From: an uncultured Lachnospiraceae bacterium | Lineage (GTDB): Bacteria; Bacillota; Clostridia; Lachnospirales; Lachnospiraceae | NCBI GenBank assembly: GCA_947166015.1 | Contig: CAMVCQ010000002.1 | Location: 1 to 64,000 of the forward strand | DNA: 64,000 nucleotides | Reading direction: 5' to 3' | Part shown: piece after piece, positions 53,484 to 64,000 of the stretch | How positions within the stretch are numbered: position 1 is the first letter of the stretch | How the letters are laid out: each line of letters starts with the position of its first letter | Program-made: the position numbers and the translations under genes | The notes under the pieces: model-generated | Seen by the model: the letters and a program-made list of their open reading frames with translations, nothing else | What the model was told of the DNA's origin: nothing | Database searches by the model: none

Positions 53484-54281
53484 ATGATCAAGCTTGTAAT
53501 TTCTGATATTGACGGCACCCTCGTTCCCGACGGAAGTGGCGAGGGTGCTTTAAATGAAGAATATTTCCGTCAGATTGAACGCCTTTGTGATAAAGGCGTT
53601 CGTTTTGTTGCCTGCAGCGGGAGACAGTTTATGAGTATGTACAAGCTTATGAGACCTGTTGCTGACAAAATCTACTTCGCCTGTGAGGGCGGGGGCTACA
53701 TCTGCGACGGTGACAGAAATGTCCTGTACAAGCAGGTTTTGGATCCTGAAACCGTCATTGAGATCATACACGATGCGAAAAAAATCCCTCAGCTCGACAT
53801 TATGGTTGCCGGACTTAAGCAGTCATACTGCAGGAGCAGAGACAGCGAGCTGTACAGATGGCTTGTAAATGGATACGGGTTCGATATAGAGGCCGTAGGA
53901 GACCTTGAAGCAGGCGTTGATGACGATGTCACCAAGGTATCGCTCTACCACAAGGATGCTGCTGAGGAACTGACAAAAGATTCGTTTAGGCCGAAATGGG
54001 AAAAAAGAGTAAAAACGATCCTTGCCGGAAAACAGTGGCTCGACTGCGTATCGATGCAATCAGGCAAAGGAAACGCCGTAGCATTTTTGCAGGATTATCT
54101 AAATGTCACAAAAGACGAGACGGTCATTTTTGGTGACAACGAAAATGATATCGAGATGTTTGCTTACGCCGGGACCTCGTACGCCGTGAAAAATGCCCGC
54201 GAAGAGGTGAAGCTTGCCGCCAATGAGGTGTGCGGTGAGATGCTTGATGACGGAGTGCTCAAGGTGCTGAAGACCATATAG
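53484..54281 (+). CDS. Cof-type HAD-IIB phosphatase
   Basis: IKLVISDIDGTLVPDG...VIFGDNENDIEMFAYAGTSYAVKNAREEVK. Confidence 0.9.
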   Translation: MIKLVISDIDGTLVPDGSGEGALNEEYFRQIERLCDKGVRFVACSGRQFMSMYKLMRPVADKIYFACEGGGYICDGDRNVLYKQVLDPETVIEIIHDAKKIPQLDIMVAGLKQSYCRSRDSELYRWLVNGYGFDIEAVGDLEAGVDDDVTKVSLYHKDAAEELTKDSFRPKWEKRVKTILAGKQWLDCVSMQSGKGNAVAFLQDYLNVTKDETVIFGDNENDIEMFAYAGTSYAVKNAREEVKLAANEVCGEMLDDGVLKVLKTI

Positions 54282-54467
54282 CTGCCGTCACATCGCAAAA
54301 GCCCGTGAACTCGGCGTTTGTCGGAGCATTTTTCTATAACCGCGCAGAAAAACAAAAACAAACTATGGACTTGAAAAAAACAGTGCAATCTGTTATAATA
54401 TAAATTCGTATTTTAGTGATTGAGCCGACCGAGTCGGAGGTTTCAAAAGAGGAGAGAGGAAAGACTC

Positions 54468-54965
54468 ATGAAAACACAGTTCATACACGCCTTTTACGGC
54501 ACCGGAAAGGGGAAAACATCGGCAGCCGTGGGACAGGCACTAAGAGGTGTGGAAGAGGGCGAAACGGTTACGATAATACAGTTTCTCAAAGGAAAAAACG
54601 CCGATGAGTTCAGACTTATCGAAAAACTTGAGCCCGATGTGAAGATTTTTAGATTTGACAAGTCGGAATCGTACTACAGAGATCTGACGATCGAGGAAAA
54701 GGAAGAAGAAAAGATCAATATCCTAAATGGCTTTAATTATGCCAGAAAGGTGATAGAGACCGGAGAGAGCGCGGTGATCGTGCTTGATGAGCTTCTGGGG
54801 CTTTTGGACCTGGGGATACTCGATCTGGATCAGATCAAGGAGTTACTCACGATGGAGGGCGACTACAAAAGGCTCTACATCACCGGAAATGTCCTTCCGG
54901 AGGAGCTTTTCCCGTATGTCAATGTGGTAAGCGAGATACAGCTCAAAAAAGACGATCTGCAGTGA
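54468..54965 (+). CDS. Cob(I)alamin adenosyltransferase (CobA/CobO/BtuR-type)
   Basis: HAFYGTGKGKTSAAVGQALRGVEEGETVTIIQFLKG...VIVLDELLGLLDLGIL. Confidence 0.85.
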   Translation: MKTQFIHAFYGTGKGKTSAAVGQALRGVEEGETVTIIQFLKGKNADEFRLIEKLEPDVKIFRFDKSESYYRDLTIEEKEEEKINILNGFNYARKVIETGESAVIVLDELLGLLDLGILDLDQIKELLTMEGDYKRLYITGNVLPEELFPYVNVVSEIQLKKDDLQ

Positions 54966-55059
54966 TCAGTTGCTATGTATAAAACCGGTTTTTGAGCGTG
55001 TGGTTCTAAAAAAGAATGATAAACCGGAAAAAATATAAAATCAGTATTTGGAGGTAGCC

Positions 55060-55950
55060 ATGTCAATTTTTGAAGGAGCAGGTGTTGCACTTGTAACACC
55101 GATGAATCAGGACGGAAGCGTCAATTACGAAAAGCTTGAAGAGATCCTTGAGATGCAGATCGAGGGCGGAACCGATGCCATCATAAGCTGTGGCACTACG
55201 GGCGAGGCCTCGACGCTCTCAGAAGAGGAGCATATAAATTGTATCAAATTCACCTGTGAAAAGGTGGCCGGAAGGATTCCGGTGATCGCGGGAACGGGCT
55301 CAAACTCGACTGCGACAGCTATCGAGCTCACAAAGGATGCGGAAAAATGCGGGGCTGACGCACTTTTGGTAGTCACACCGTACTACAACAAAGCTACGCA
55401 GCAGGGACTGAAAGGTCATTTTTCTGCGATAGCGGCTCAGACCAAGCTTCCTATCATCCTTTACAATATCCCGGGCAGAACCGGAGTAAAAATTGAGGCA
55501 GAGACGATAGTTGACCTTTGGAAAAATGTTGACAACATCGTTGGAGTAAAGGATGCTATCGGCGACCTTTCCGAGACTGCCAAGGTTCTCAGTCTGTCGG
55601 ACGGAGGCGTTGATGTGTACTCAGGTAACGATGATATTGTTGTTCCTTTGATGTCACTGGGCGGCAAAGGCGTTATTTCGGTGCTCTCGAACATTATTCC
55701 GAAAGAGACGCACGAGATGGTTGCTGCCTGCCTTGAGGGAGATTACAAAAAAGCAGCGTCTATGCAGCTCAAATACTACGATCTGATCAAAGCGCTGTTT
55801 ATGGAAGTAAATCCTATACCTGTCAAAAAAGCTATGAATCTGATGGGGCTCGATGTCGGAAGTCTCAGGCTTCCGCTTACCGAGATGGAGGACGCCCACG
55901 CAAAAGTTCTTGCTTCTGAGATGGAAAAAGCAGGTATCAAGCTCGCGTAA
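55060..55950 (+). CDS. dapA: 4-hydroxy-tetrahydrodipicolinate synthase
   Basis: GAGVALVTPMNQDGSVNYEKL, CGTTGEASTLSEEEH, TPYYNKATQQGLKGHF, LYNIPGRTG, VGVKDAIGD. Confidence 0.96.
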   Translation: MSIFEGAGVALVTPMNQDGSVNYEKLEEILEMQIEGGTDAIISCGTTGEASTLSEEEHINCIKFTCEKVAGRIPVIAGTGSNSTATAIELTKDAEKCGADALLVVTPYYNKATQQGLKGHFSAIAAQTKLPIILYNIPGRTGVKIEAETIVDLWKNVDNIVGVKDAIGDLSETAKVLSLSDGGVDVYSGNDDIVVPLMSLGGKGVISVLSNIIPKETHEMVAACLEGDYKKAASMQLKYYDLIKALFMEVNPIPVKKAMNLMGLDVGSLRLPLTEMEDAHAKVLASEMEKAGIKLA

Positions 55951-55979
55951 TAATGTAAAATATGGGAATGGTGATAAAA

Positions 55980-56732
55980 ATGACAAAAATAATTCTATGT
56001 GGATGCAGCGGCGCTATGGGAAGAACTATCACAAGGCTCGTCGCTGAGGATGATTCAGCAAAAATAGTTGCCGGAGTAGATATAGTTCCAAACAAGGACG
56101 CGGGATATCCTATTTTTGCAAATATCGAGGATTGCAACATTGAAGCGGATGCGCTTATAGATTTTTCGCGTCCTGAGCTCCTTGCCGATATTTTGAATTA
56201 TTGTGAGGAAAGACAGCTTCCGGCTGTTTTGTGTACTACGGGATACACTGATGAGCAGCTTGCTGACATCGATGAGAGCTCCAAAAAAACGGCCATCATG
56301 AAGTCAGCAAACTATTCCATAGGAATAAATGTCATAACCAAGCTTTTGAAAGAGGCGACCAAGATCCTTTCAAAAGAGGGGTATGATATCGAGATAGTTG
56401 AAAAGCATCACAATCAAAAAGTGGATGCGCCTTCGGGAACCGCTCTTGCGCTTGCAGAGAGTATAAACGAAGCAGCTGGCGGTGCGTATGAGTTCATCTA
56501 TGACAGATCACAGAGGAGGGAAAAAAGAGCCAAAAAAGAGCTCGGTATCTCTGCTGTCAGAGGCGGTACTATCGTGGGAGATCACGACGTGATATTTGCC
56601 GGTGAGGATGAGGTTATCACGTTTTCTCACAGAGCCTACAGCAAGGCTGTTTTCGGCAAGGGAGCGATCGCTTGTGCCAAATTCCTTGAGGGAAAAGGGC
56701 CGGGCAAATACGATATGTCTGATGTGGTCTGA
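55980..56732 (+). CDS. dapB: 4-hydroxy-tetrahydrodipicolinate reductase
   Basis: ILCGCSGAMGRTITRLV, VLCTTGYTDEQL, EKHHNQKVDAPSGTALALAE, GTIVGDHDVIFAGEDEVI. Confidence 0.96.
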   Translation: MTKIILCGCSGAMGRTITRLVAEDDSAKIVAGVDIVPNKDAGYPIFANIEDCNIEADALIDFSRPELLADILNYCEERQLPAVLCTTGYTDEQLADIDESSKKTAIMKSANYSIGINVITKLLKEATKILSKEGYDIEIVEKHHNQKVDAPSGTALALAESINEAAGGAYEFIYDRSQRREKRAKKELGISAVRGGTIVGDHDVIFAGEDEVITFSHRAYSKAVFGKGAIACAKFLEGKGPGKYDMSDVV

Positions 56733-56810
56733 TCGGAAACGATCGGGACATTTTTATGGGGATCGCTTGAAGTGAGTCCCTGAGATCGGACGGTTTACGG
56801 GGGATACATA

Positions 56811-58229
56811 ATGAAACCTATCACAATAGATGAGATTGTAAAAGCCACGAACGGCAGACTGCTTTTCGGCGACCCGGATGCAAAAGTGACGGGAGTTGTG
56901 CATGATTCAAGACAGGCAAAAGAGGGTGACCTTTTTGTACCGATCATAGGCGCGAAGGTCGATGCTCATTGCTACATCCCGGATGTTTTGGCGGCGGGAG
57001 CTACCTGTGTTCTTTCGTCAGAGGAAAACATCGAGGAGGGCAAAGGCGCCTGCGTTTTGGTCGAGGACACCATCAAAGCGCTTCAGATGCTTGCAGGATG
57101 GTACAGAGATCAGTTCGATATCCCTGTTGTCGGCGTGACGGGAAGCGTCGGAAAAACATCCACAAAAGAGATGATAGGAACTGTCCTGTCAAAAAAATAC
57201 AACACACTTATAACGTATAAAAATCTAAATTCCCAGATAGGGCTTCCTTTGATGGTTTTTCACATTGAAGAGGATACAGAGGTTGCGGTGCTCGAGATGG
57301 GAGTGAGCCTTTTTGACGAGATGGATGCGCTTGTGGAGGTCGCAAAGCCGTCTTCGGCAGTCATTACCAATATCGGACTGGCTCACATAGGAAACTTCAA
57401 AACAAGAGAAAATATCTGCGCTCAAAAAGGACGGATCATAAAAGAGTTTGGTGACGACGGGAGAATTTTTGCCTGTGCGAACGGAGATCTGTACGATCTT
57501 ATCAGGACCAATCTTCCTTATGATTGCTGCAAAGGTGAGTGCAGAGTTTCATTTTATGGGATAAAAGATGACATCAAAACCGATATGTCCCAGATTTCCA
57601 GCTATGCATCGGATATCAGTGTCGAAAACGGTCGGGAAAAATTCACGTATCATCATGGAGATGAGCAGATAGATGTAAGCCTGGCCGTGATGGGAGATCA
57701 CAATGTCACAAATGCTGTAGTTGCCATAGCTGTCGGAAGGATACTTGGCGTGTCGCTGGAGGATGCGGCAAAAGCCGTGGGTGAGTACGAGCCGCTTTCG
57801 ATGCGAGGTGAGATACATCATACAAAAGGTATGCATATCATAGACGATACCTACAATGCGAGTCCTGACTCGATCAGGAGCAATCTGAGAGCGCTTTTTT
57901 CACATGAGGGAAATGGCCGAAGGATTGCGGTTTTGGGTGATGTTCTCGAGCTTGGAGAAATGTCTGCAGAGCTTCACAAGAGCATCGGAGCGTATATAGT
58001 AAACGAAGCAAAAGCCGGAAGAAGACTCGACACTGTGTACTGCGTAGGAAAAGAATCAAAAGAGATCATCAGATTTCTGCAGGAAAACAGTGATATCGAG
58101 TGTTATGGATATGATGACAATTTCAGCCTTATCAAGGCACTGAAAAATGACCTTAAGGAAGAAGACTGGGTGATCATGAAGGCATCCAGAGGGATGCACC
58201 TTGATGATGTCGTAAAAGCGGTTATCTGA
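56811..58229 (+). CDS. murF: UDP-N-acetylmuramoyl-tripeptide--D-alanyl-D-alanine ligase
   Basis: VVGVTGSVGKTSTKEMIGTVLSKKY, EMGVSLFDEMD, IIDDTYNASPDSIRSNL, VIMKASRGMHLDDVV. Confidence 0.95.
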   Translation: MKPITIDEIVKATNGRLLFGDPDAKVTGVVHDSRQAKEGDLFVPIIGAKVDAHCYIPDVLAAGATCVLSSEENIEEGKGACVLVEDTIKALQMLAGWYRDQFDIPVVGVTGSVGKTSTKEMIGTVLSKKYNTLITYKNLNSQIGLPLMVFHIEEDTEVAVLEMGVSLFDEMDALVEVAKPSSAVITNIGLAHIGNFKTRENICAQKGRIIKEFGDDGRIFACANGDLYDLIRTNLPYDCCKGECRVSFYGIKDDIKTDMSQISSYASDISVENGREKFTYHHGDEQIDVSLAVMGDHNVTNAVVAIAVGRILGVSLEDAAKAVGEYEPLSMRGEIHHTKGMHIIDDTYNASPDSIRSNLRALFSHEGNGRRIAVLGDVLELGEMSAELHKSIGAYIVNEAKAGRRLDTVYCVGKESKEIIRFLQENSDIECYGYDDNFSLIKALKNDLKEEDWVIMKASRGMHLDDVVKAVI

Positions 58230-58251
58230 CGACGGAAAAGAGGTATGGACT

Positions 58252-60501
58252 TTGACTGAGAACAATCTTGGAAAAATAGCTACGATAATCGTGGATATTT
58301 CGGCGGGTTCTCTTGACAAAGGGTTTGATTATCTGATACCTGATGAACTGTCGGGGCAGATCATTCCCGGAAGCGCGGTGAAAATCCCTTTTGGCAGAGG
58401 TAATCGTGAAATAACAGGATATGTGATAAGTATCAAAAACTCGAGTGATTTCGATGCATCCAAGCTCAAATCAATCTCGGGTATCGCAGACAGGGAAGTG
58501 CCTGCACAGGGAAGACTATTGGGGATTGCGGGATTTATACACCATCGCTACGGCGGAAGTATGAATCAGGCGATACAGACTGTTTTACCGATACGTCAAA
58601 GGATTAAGTCGGTGGAAAATCACTGGCTTAATTTTATTATGAGCAAAGCTGAGGTGCAGGAGTACCTTGCGCTTTGTGAAAAAAAGCACTATGTGGCCAA
58701 GGCGAGACTGATACGGGGGATGTTGGATGAGGGAAAACCTGTATCATTTACGGAAGCCGCAAAAAAGTACAAGACCACCAAAAATGTGGTCGATTCGCTG
58801 GTCAAGGACGGAGTCATAGCGGTTTCAGATGAACTCGTCTACAGAAGACCTGACGAGGTGAAAAAAGCTTCAAAGGATGCCGTTGCTGAGTTAAACGCTG
58901 AACAGCAAACTGCGGTCGGCAGGGTTTGTGATGATGTCGATGCGGGCATTTTTAATAAATATCTGCTCTACGGCGTGACGGGGTCCGGGAAAACCGAGGT
59001 TTACATACATATACTGAAGCACGTGGTGTCGCAGGGGATGCAGGCGATAGTGCTTATCCCGGAAATAGCGTTGGCACATCAGACGGCAAACAGGCTTGCG
59101 GCTGCGTTCGGAGACAGGGTCTCGGTGGTTCACTCGAGACTTTCCGCGGGTGAGAGGTATGATCAGTACCAAAGGGCTTTGAATGGCGATATAGATGTGT
59201 TGATCGGCGCCAGATCGGCTATTTTTGCCCCTTTTGAGAGACTGGGGTTGATAATCATAGATGAGGAGCACGAAAACAGCTACAAAAGCGAGCAGACGCC
59301 GTGCTACGATGCCAAAGAGGTCGCGCTTGAGCGCGCCAGAGTTGAGAATGCCGCCATTGTTTTTGGCAGTGCCACGCCATCGGTCTCGACTTATCTTGAG
59401 GCGAAGGAGGGCAGATATGAGCTTTTGGAGCTCAAAAACAGGGCGACGGGGATCATGATGCCCAAGGTCCATGTGGTGGATCTCAGGCAGGAATTAAAAG
59501 AAAAAAACCACTCCGTTTTCTCGAGACTGTTGAAACAAAAGCTTGAAGACAGGCTGCAAAAAGGCGAACAATCGATGCTTTTTATCAACAGAAGAGGATA
59601 TGCAGGATTTGTTTCTTGCAGAAGCTGCGGATATGTGATAAAATGCAATCATTGTGATGTCTCGATGAAGGCGCATCTGAGGTATGGAAAAGCTGACAGG
59701 CTGGTTTGCCATTATTGCGGATGCGAGTCAGAGATGCCGAAAAAATGTCCGGAGTGCGGATCGCCGTATATAGCAGCATTTGGGCTTGGGACCGAAAAGG
59801 TTTACGAGCTTGTCAAAAAAGAATTTCCAAATGCCAGGGTCCTTCGGATGGATGCCGACACGACCAAAAACAAAAATGGTCACGAAAAAGTGCTTTCGCC
59901 GTTTCGAGAGGGCGAGGCCGATATACTGGTTGGCACGCAGATGATAGTGAAAGGGCACGATATTTCGGGGGTTACGCTTGTCGGAGCGATCGCTGCGGAT
60001 CTGAGCATGCACGAGGGAGACTTCACCTCGGCCGAAAAAACCTATCAGCTTTTGACTCAGGCAGGAGGGCGCGCGGGCAGGATAAGCTCTCAGGGAGAGT
60101 TTGTGATACAGACATACAGGCCTGATGAGTATTGCATAGAAGCGGTGCGCACAGGAGAACCGGAACATTTTTATGAAAAAGAGTTGATTTTCAGAAAAAT
60201 GCTCGACTATCCGCCTTACAGAAAAATGCTCGAGCTGTCGGTGGTGTCAAAAATCGAAAACGAAGTGGAAAAAGGCGCAGAAAAAATAGTCGAAAGCATT
60301 GGGAAATCAGTAGCTGAAAGCACATCGGTGGTCGGGCCGTCCGACGCAGGCATATCCAAGATAAAAGATTATTACAGGCGGTTTATATATGTAAAAAGCG
60401 AGAGCGATGAAGAGATAACAAGCTTGATTCATCAGATATCAGAAATGATGATTAACGAAAAAACGCTTGCTGACTGTCGAGCAAATTATAAAAGAATTTA
60501 A
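58252..60501 (+). CDS. priA: Primosomal replication protein N' (helicase PriA)
   Basis: LLYGVTGSGKTEVYIHIL, IIDEEHENSYKSEQTPCYDAKEVA, CRSCGYVIKCNHCDVSM Zn motifs, GTQMIVKGHDISGVTLVG. Confidence 0.96.
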   Translation: MTENNLGKIATIIVDISAGSLDKGFDYLIPDELSGQIIPGSAVKIPFGRGNREITGYVISIKNSSDFDASKLKSISGIADREVPAQGRLLGIAGFIHHRYGGSMNQAIQTVLPIRQRIKSVENHWLNFIMSKAEVQEYLALCEKKHYVAKARLIRGMLDEGKPVSFTEAAKKYKTTKNVVDSLVKDGVIAVSDELVYRRPDEVKKASKDAVAELNAEQQTAVGRVCDDVDAGIFNKYLLYGVTGSGKTEVYIHILKHVVSQGMQAIVLIPEIALAHQTANRLAAAFGDRVSVVHSRLSAGERYDQYQRALNGDIDVLIGARSAIFAPFERLGLIIIDEEHENSYKSEQTPCYDAKEVALERARVENAAIVFGSATPSVSTYLEAKEGRYELLELKNRATGIMMPKVHVVDLRQELKEKNHSVFSRLLKQKLEDRLQKGEQSMLFINRRGYAGFVSCRSCGYVIKCNHCDVSMKAHLRYGKADRLVCHYCGCESEMPKKCPECGSPYIAAFGLGTEKVYELVKKEFPNARVLRMDADTTKNKNGHEKVLSPFREGEADILVGTQMIVKGHDISGVTLVGAIAADLSMHEGDFTSAEKTYQLLTQAGGRAGRISSQGEFVIQTYRPDEYCIEAVRTGEPEHFYEKELIFRKMLDYPPYRKMLELSVVSKIENEVEKGAEKIVESIGKSVAESTSVVGPSDAGISKIKDYYRRFIYVKSESDEEITSLIHQISEMMINEKTLADCRANYKRI

Positions 60502-60524
60502 TTTTTGCGAAGGAGAATGCGATA

Positions 60525-61034
60525 ATGGCTATTCGAAACATCAGAGAATACGGGGATCCGATCCTTGAGAAAAAATGTAAAGAAGTTACTGAGGTGACTG
60601 ATAAGATCAGGATACTTATTGAAGATATGTTTGATACGATGTATGACGCTGACGGAGTAGGACTTGCAGCGCCACAGGTAGGGATTTTGAAAAAGATCGC
60701 CGTGGTTGATATCACTGAGGAGCATACTCAGCCTATAGTAATGATCAATCCCGAGGTGATTGAGCAGGACGGTGAGCAGCGCGGACTTGAAGGGTGCCTG
60801 AGCGTTCCGGACAAAGTAGGGATCGTCACCAGACCTTCGCATGTGAAGGTAAAGGCTTTGGACGCTGATATGAACGAGGTCATATACGAGGGCGAGGGGC
60901 TTTTGGCAAGGGCTCTTGTGCATGAGATAGACCATTTGAGTGGTCAGGTGTATGTTTCAAAGGCGGAAAACGGAAAGCTGTATAATTCCGATGAAGTCAA
61001 AGAGGTTATGGAAAGAGAAGGACTCAAAGATTGA
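60525..61034 (+). CDS. def: Peptide deformylase
   Basis: DGVGLAAPQVGILKKI, EGCLSVPDKVGIVTR, ARALVHEIDHLSGQVYV. Confidence 0.96.
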   Translation: MAIRNIREYGDPILEKKCKEVTEVTDKIRILIEDMFDTMYDADGVGLAAPQVGILKKIAVVDITEEHTQPIVMINPEVIEQDGEQRGLEGCLSVPDKVGIVTRPSHVKVKALDADMNEVIYEGEGLLARALVHEIDHLSGQVYVSKAENGKLYNSDEVKEVMEREGLKD

Positions 61035-61969
61035 ACGTTATTTTTATGGGAACTCCCGATTTTTCGATACCGGTCCTTGAGGGCCTCGTGAAATCGGAAA
61101 AGCATACGGTGAAAGCGGTCGTAACTCAGCCTGACAAGGCCAGGGGACGAAGCGGAAAGCTTAAGTTCACTCCTGTCAAGGAATATGCGATCGAAAACGG
61201 TATCGATGTATATACACCGGAAAGAGTCAAGGATGAAGCTTTTGTAAAGACGCTTAAAAGCATCGACTGCGATGTGATCGTAGTGATAGCATTCGGTCAG
61301 ATACTGTCTCAGGAGATCCTTGATATCCCGAAATACGGCTGTGTAAATGTCCACGCTTCACTTCTTCCGAGGTGGAGAGGTGCGGCGCCTATGCAGTGGG
61401 CTATCCTTTCCGGAGACAAAAAAACAGGTATCACTACAATGCAGATGGATGCTGGGCTCGACACCGGCGATATGCTTATGCAGGAGGAAATCGAGATCGC
61501 AGATGATGAAACGGATGAGACTCTGCACGACAAAATGGCTCCGCTTGGGAGCGAGTTGCTGCTCAAAACGCTTGACGGACTGGAAAGCGGAACTATCGTT
61601 GCGCAAAAGCAAAACAATGAGGAAAGCACTTACGCAAAGCTTTTGAAAAAAGAGATGGGAGAGATAGACCTGTCCTGGGAAGCAACAAAGATCGAGAGAT
61701 ATATAAGGGGATTGAGTGCTTGGCCCGGTGCGTTTACGCACTTTGGAAGAAAAACGCTGAAGCTTTTTGCTGCTGAAGTAGTGGAAGGACAAACCGAGTA
61801 CGAGCCGGGAACGGTATGCGAGGTTACAAAAAAATACTTTTGCATACAGACCGGAGAAGGTATACTGAAGGTAAAAGAGGTACAGCTCGAGGGCAAAAAA
61901 AGAATGGATGCAGCGAGCTTTTTGAACGGTAATCACTTAAGCGTCGGCGAGAGGATGAATTCGCAGTGA
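61031..61969 (+). CDS. fmt: Methionyl-tRNA formyltransferase
   Basis: NVIFMGTPDFSIPVLEGL, VNVHASLLPRWRGAAPMQWAILSGDKKTGITTMQMDAGLDTGDML. Confidence 0.96.
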   Translation: MNVIFMGTPDFSIPVLEGLVKSEKHTVKAVVTQPDKARGRSGKLKFTPVKEYAIENGIDVYTPERVKDEAFVKTLKSIDCDVIVVIAFGQILSQEILDIPKYGCVNVHASLLPRWRGAAPMQWAILSGDKKTGITTMQMDAGLDTGDMLMQEEIEIADDETDETLHDKMAPLGSELLLKTLDGLESGTIVAQKQNNEESTYAKLLKKEMGEIDLSWEATKIERYIRGLSAWPGAFTHFGRKTLKLFAAEVVEGQTEYEPGTVCEVTKKYFCIQTGEGILKVKEVQLEGKKRMDAASFLNGNHLSVGERMNSQ

Positions 61970-63297
61970 GAGAGCGCGTATATGATATAGTCTACTCGGT
62001 GCTCGAGGACGGAAAAAAGTCTGATGAGCGGTTTCACGATGAGATCGAGGGGGTAGACAGCGAGCGGATAGCGGCTATCAAAAGGCTGAGTTACGGCACC
62101 ATAGAGTACGCCGTGATGCTCGGTGCGATCATAGAACAATACACCCAAAAGCCAATACAAAAGCTTGACTCCGATGTGAGGATATGCCTTCTGATGGCTT
62201 TCTATGAGATATTGTTTGCGGATTCGATACCGGGATACGCCACTGCAAATGAAATAGTAGAGCTTGCCGCAAAGAAGTGTATCAAGAACAGAGAAAAAAA
62301 GAAATCTTATATAAATGCGAATATCAGAACATTTTTGCGCGATATCGAAAACGGCGTGGATGTTTTTGAAAAGTTAAATCAAAATGAAAGACTTAGCATG
62401 CCGATAGATCTCTGGAATATGCTGAATTCCGCCTATGGAAAGAAAACTGCAGCCAAGGTCGCCGGGGCATTTTTGGAGAAAAAAGGCGAAGTTACACTGC
62501 ATATAGACAGCTCTCGCATAAGCGTGAGCGATTATATAACAAAGCTTGAAAGCTGCACGAATGGCTTAAGCATAGAAAAAGGCAGATACTTTGATGAAGC
62601 TGTCATCATTCGTGGAGCGACTGATATCAAAAGCCTGCCGGGGTATGATGCAGGAGAGTTCTACATCCAGGATGAGAGTTCGATGCTCCCGGTCGCAGTA
62701 TCAGGCATACGCTCCGGAAATACGGTTGTGGATGTCTGTGGAGCGCCCGGTGGCAAAAGCGTTCACGCACTTATGCGGCTTGCGGGGACGGGATTTGTGA
62801 GCGTCAGGGATGTAAGCGATGACAAGCTTGCAAGGATAAAAGAAAACCTGTCGAGATATCCGTATGAGAACTATGAATGCAAGGTTTTTGACGGAAGAAA
62901 AGTCGATGAAAAATGGACCGAAAAAGCGGATGTAGTTCTTTTGGATGTACCTTGCTCAGGCGTTGGGATCCTCAGAAGAAAGCCGGAGCTCAAGTTCAGA
63001 TGCATGGAGAATGCAAAAGAACTGATACCTATACAGCGGGAGATTGCGGCCGCATCCGTAAAAATGCTGAAGCCCGGCGGAGTGATGATCTACAGCACCT
63101 GTACGATCAATCCCGACGAGAATGACAAAAACGTAGACTACCTGATCGAGAGTTTCGGTCTGATACCTGAGAGTCTGGACGAGTACTTACCTGCAGGACT
63201 TACCAATTCACAGACGAAAACAGGCAGACTGCTTGTGCTTCCGGGGCTTATGGAGATGGATGGATTTTTTGTTGCGAGGCTGCGAAAGCCCGGGTGA
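61966..63297 (+). CDS. rsmB: 16S rRNA (cytosine-967-C5)-methyltransferase RsmB
   Basis: NusB-like N-terminus; VVDVCGAPGGKSVHAL, VVLLDVPCSGVGILRRKPELKF, IYSTCTINPDEND. Confidence 0.93.
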   Translation: MRERVYDIVYSVLEDGKKSDERFHDEIEGVDSERIAAIKRLSYGTIEYAVMLGAIIEQYTQKPIQKLDSDVRICLLMAFYEILFADSIPGYATANEIVELAAKKCIKNREKKKSYINANIRTFLRDIENGVDVFEKLNQNERLSMPIDLWNMLNSAYGKKTAAKVAGAFLEKKGEVTLHIDSSRISVSDYITKLESCTNGLSIEKGRYFDEAVIIRGATDIKSLPGYDAGEFYIQDESSMLPVAVSGIRSGNTVVDVCGAPGGKSVHALMRLAGTGFVSVRDVSDDKLARIKENLSRYPYENYECKVFDGRKVDEKWTEKADVVLLDVPCSGVGILRRKPELKFRCMENAKELIPIQREIAAASVKMLKPGGVMIYSTCTINPDENDKNVDYLIESFGLIPESLDEYLPAGLTNSQTKTGRLLVLPGLMEMDGFFVARLRKPG

Positions 63298-63399
63298 GTG
63301 GTTGTTTTGAATTATAGAAACGCTGATTTGATAGACGTTTATCTGATAAGCAGGCGATTTTTGACATAGCATCACGGTTCCGAAAAATTGGAGGATAGA

Positions 63400-64000
63400 G
63401 TGAAAAGAGATCTGAGGAGTTTGAGTGAAGACGACTGTTTTGCCATAGTAAAAGCTATGAATGAAAAGCCGTTTCGTGGCAAACAGCTCTTTGAATGGAT
63501 ACACAGAAAACGTGTTTGTGATATAGACCGTATGACAAATCTGCCTCTCGAAATGAGAGAAAAATTAAAAGAAGAATACATTTTAGATCCGCTTAGACAT
63601 CAGTACAAGCAGGTGTCTGATGACAGAAATGCCGAAAAGTACCTTTTTTCATTACAGGATGGCGAGTGCATAGAATGTGTCTGGATGAGGTACAAGGCCG
63701 GAGACAGTCTCTGTGTTTCGTCTCAGGTGGGGTGCCGGATGGGATGTTCATTTTGCGCATCGACTATAGACGGCCTCACCAGAAACCTCACGCCGGGGGA
63801 GATCATTTCTCAGGTTTATGATGTGGAGGCAGAGCACTACGGAGAGAGCGGAGGGCATATATCTCATATCATAGTTATGGGGATGGGAGAGCCTTTTGAC
63901 AACTATGACAACCTGCTCTCGTTCATACGGATAATCACATCCGAAAAAGGCAGAAACCTAAGCGCCAGAGGGATATCGGTCTCAACCTGCGGACTCGAGT
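63400..64000 (+). CDS. rlmN: 23S rRNA/tRNA (adenine-C2)-methyltransferase RlmN (truncated at window end)
   Basis: Read directly: GTG start, ...KPFRGKQLFEWIH...LCVSSQVGCRMGCSFCASTIDGLTRNLTPGEI...; CxxxCxxC radical-SAM motif; not in the ORF track because it has no stop in the window. Confidence 0.94.
   Translation, partial: MKRDLRSLSEDDCFAIVKAMNEKPFRGKQLFEWIHRKRVCDIDRMTNLPLEMREKLKEEYILDPLRHQYKQVSDDRNAEKYLFSLQDGECIECVWMRYKAGDSLCVSSQVGCRMGCSFCASTIDGLTRNLTPGEIISQVYDVEAEHYGESGGHISHIIVMGMGEPFDNYDNLLSFIRIITSEKGRNLSARGISVSTCGLE

Overview
About 64 kb of chromosome that looks like a Lachnospiraceae/Clostridia-type Firmicute (inferred from gene content and order; no rRNA or tRNA is present to confirm taxonomy). 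It carries mostly housekeeping genes: xth, nusB, aroE, xseA/B, ispA-type, dxs, tlyA, nadK, yebC, pheS/T, hisA, thrC, glnS, groES/EL with a CIRCE operator, guaB, rpsT, metH, ilvN, ilvC, dapA/B, murF, priA, def, fmt, rsmB and a truncated rlmN. Signalling loci are interspersed: GGDEF + SpoIIE/PP2C + pseudokinase-like; hybrid kinase + double-receiver regulator + dCache-like protein; XRE + LytTR. No prophage, CRISPR array, IS transposase or biosynthetic cluster was seen. The most unusual content is intergenic. (1) A four-hairpin element occurs twice (15834-15961 +, 46220-46584 -). One compensatory base-pair change is visible in each of the four stems, and each copy ends in GCTCGTCATGGAGG, so it supplies the Shine-Dalgarno of the downstream gene. 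(2) The second copy is split by a 225-bp, transposase-less, 16-bp-TIR, multi-hairpin element with a clean 8-bp target duplication. (3) A separate modular family of multi-stem palindromic elements has at least six copies; two are essentially identical except for a precise 80-bp hairpin-module indel. There are also tandem repeats upstream of guaB and glnS, and an AP2-HNH-AP2-like solo gene with an apparently degenerate HNH motif.
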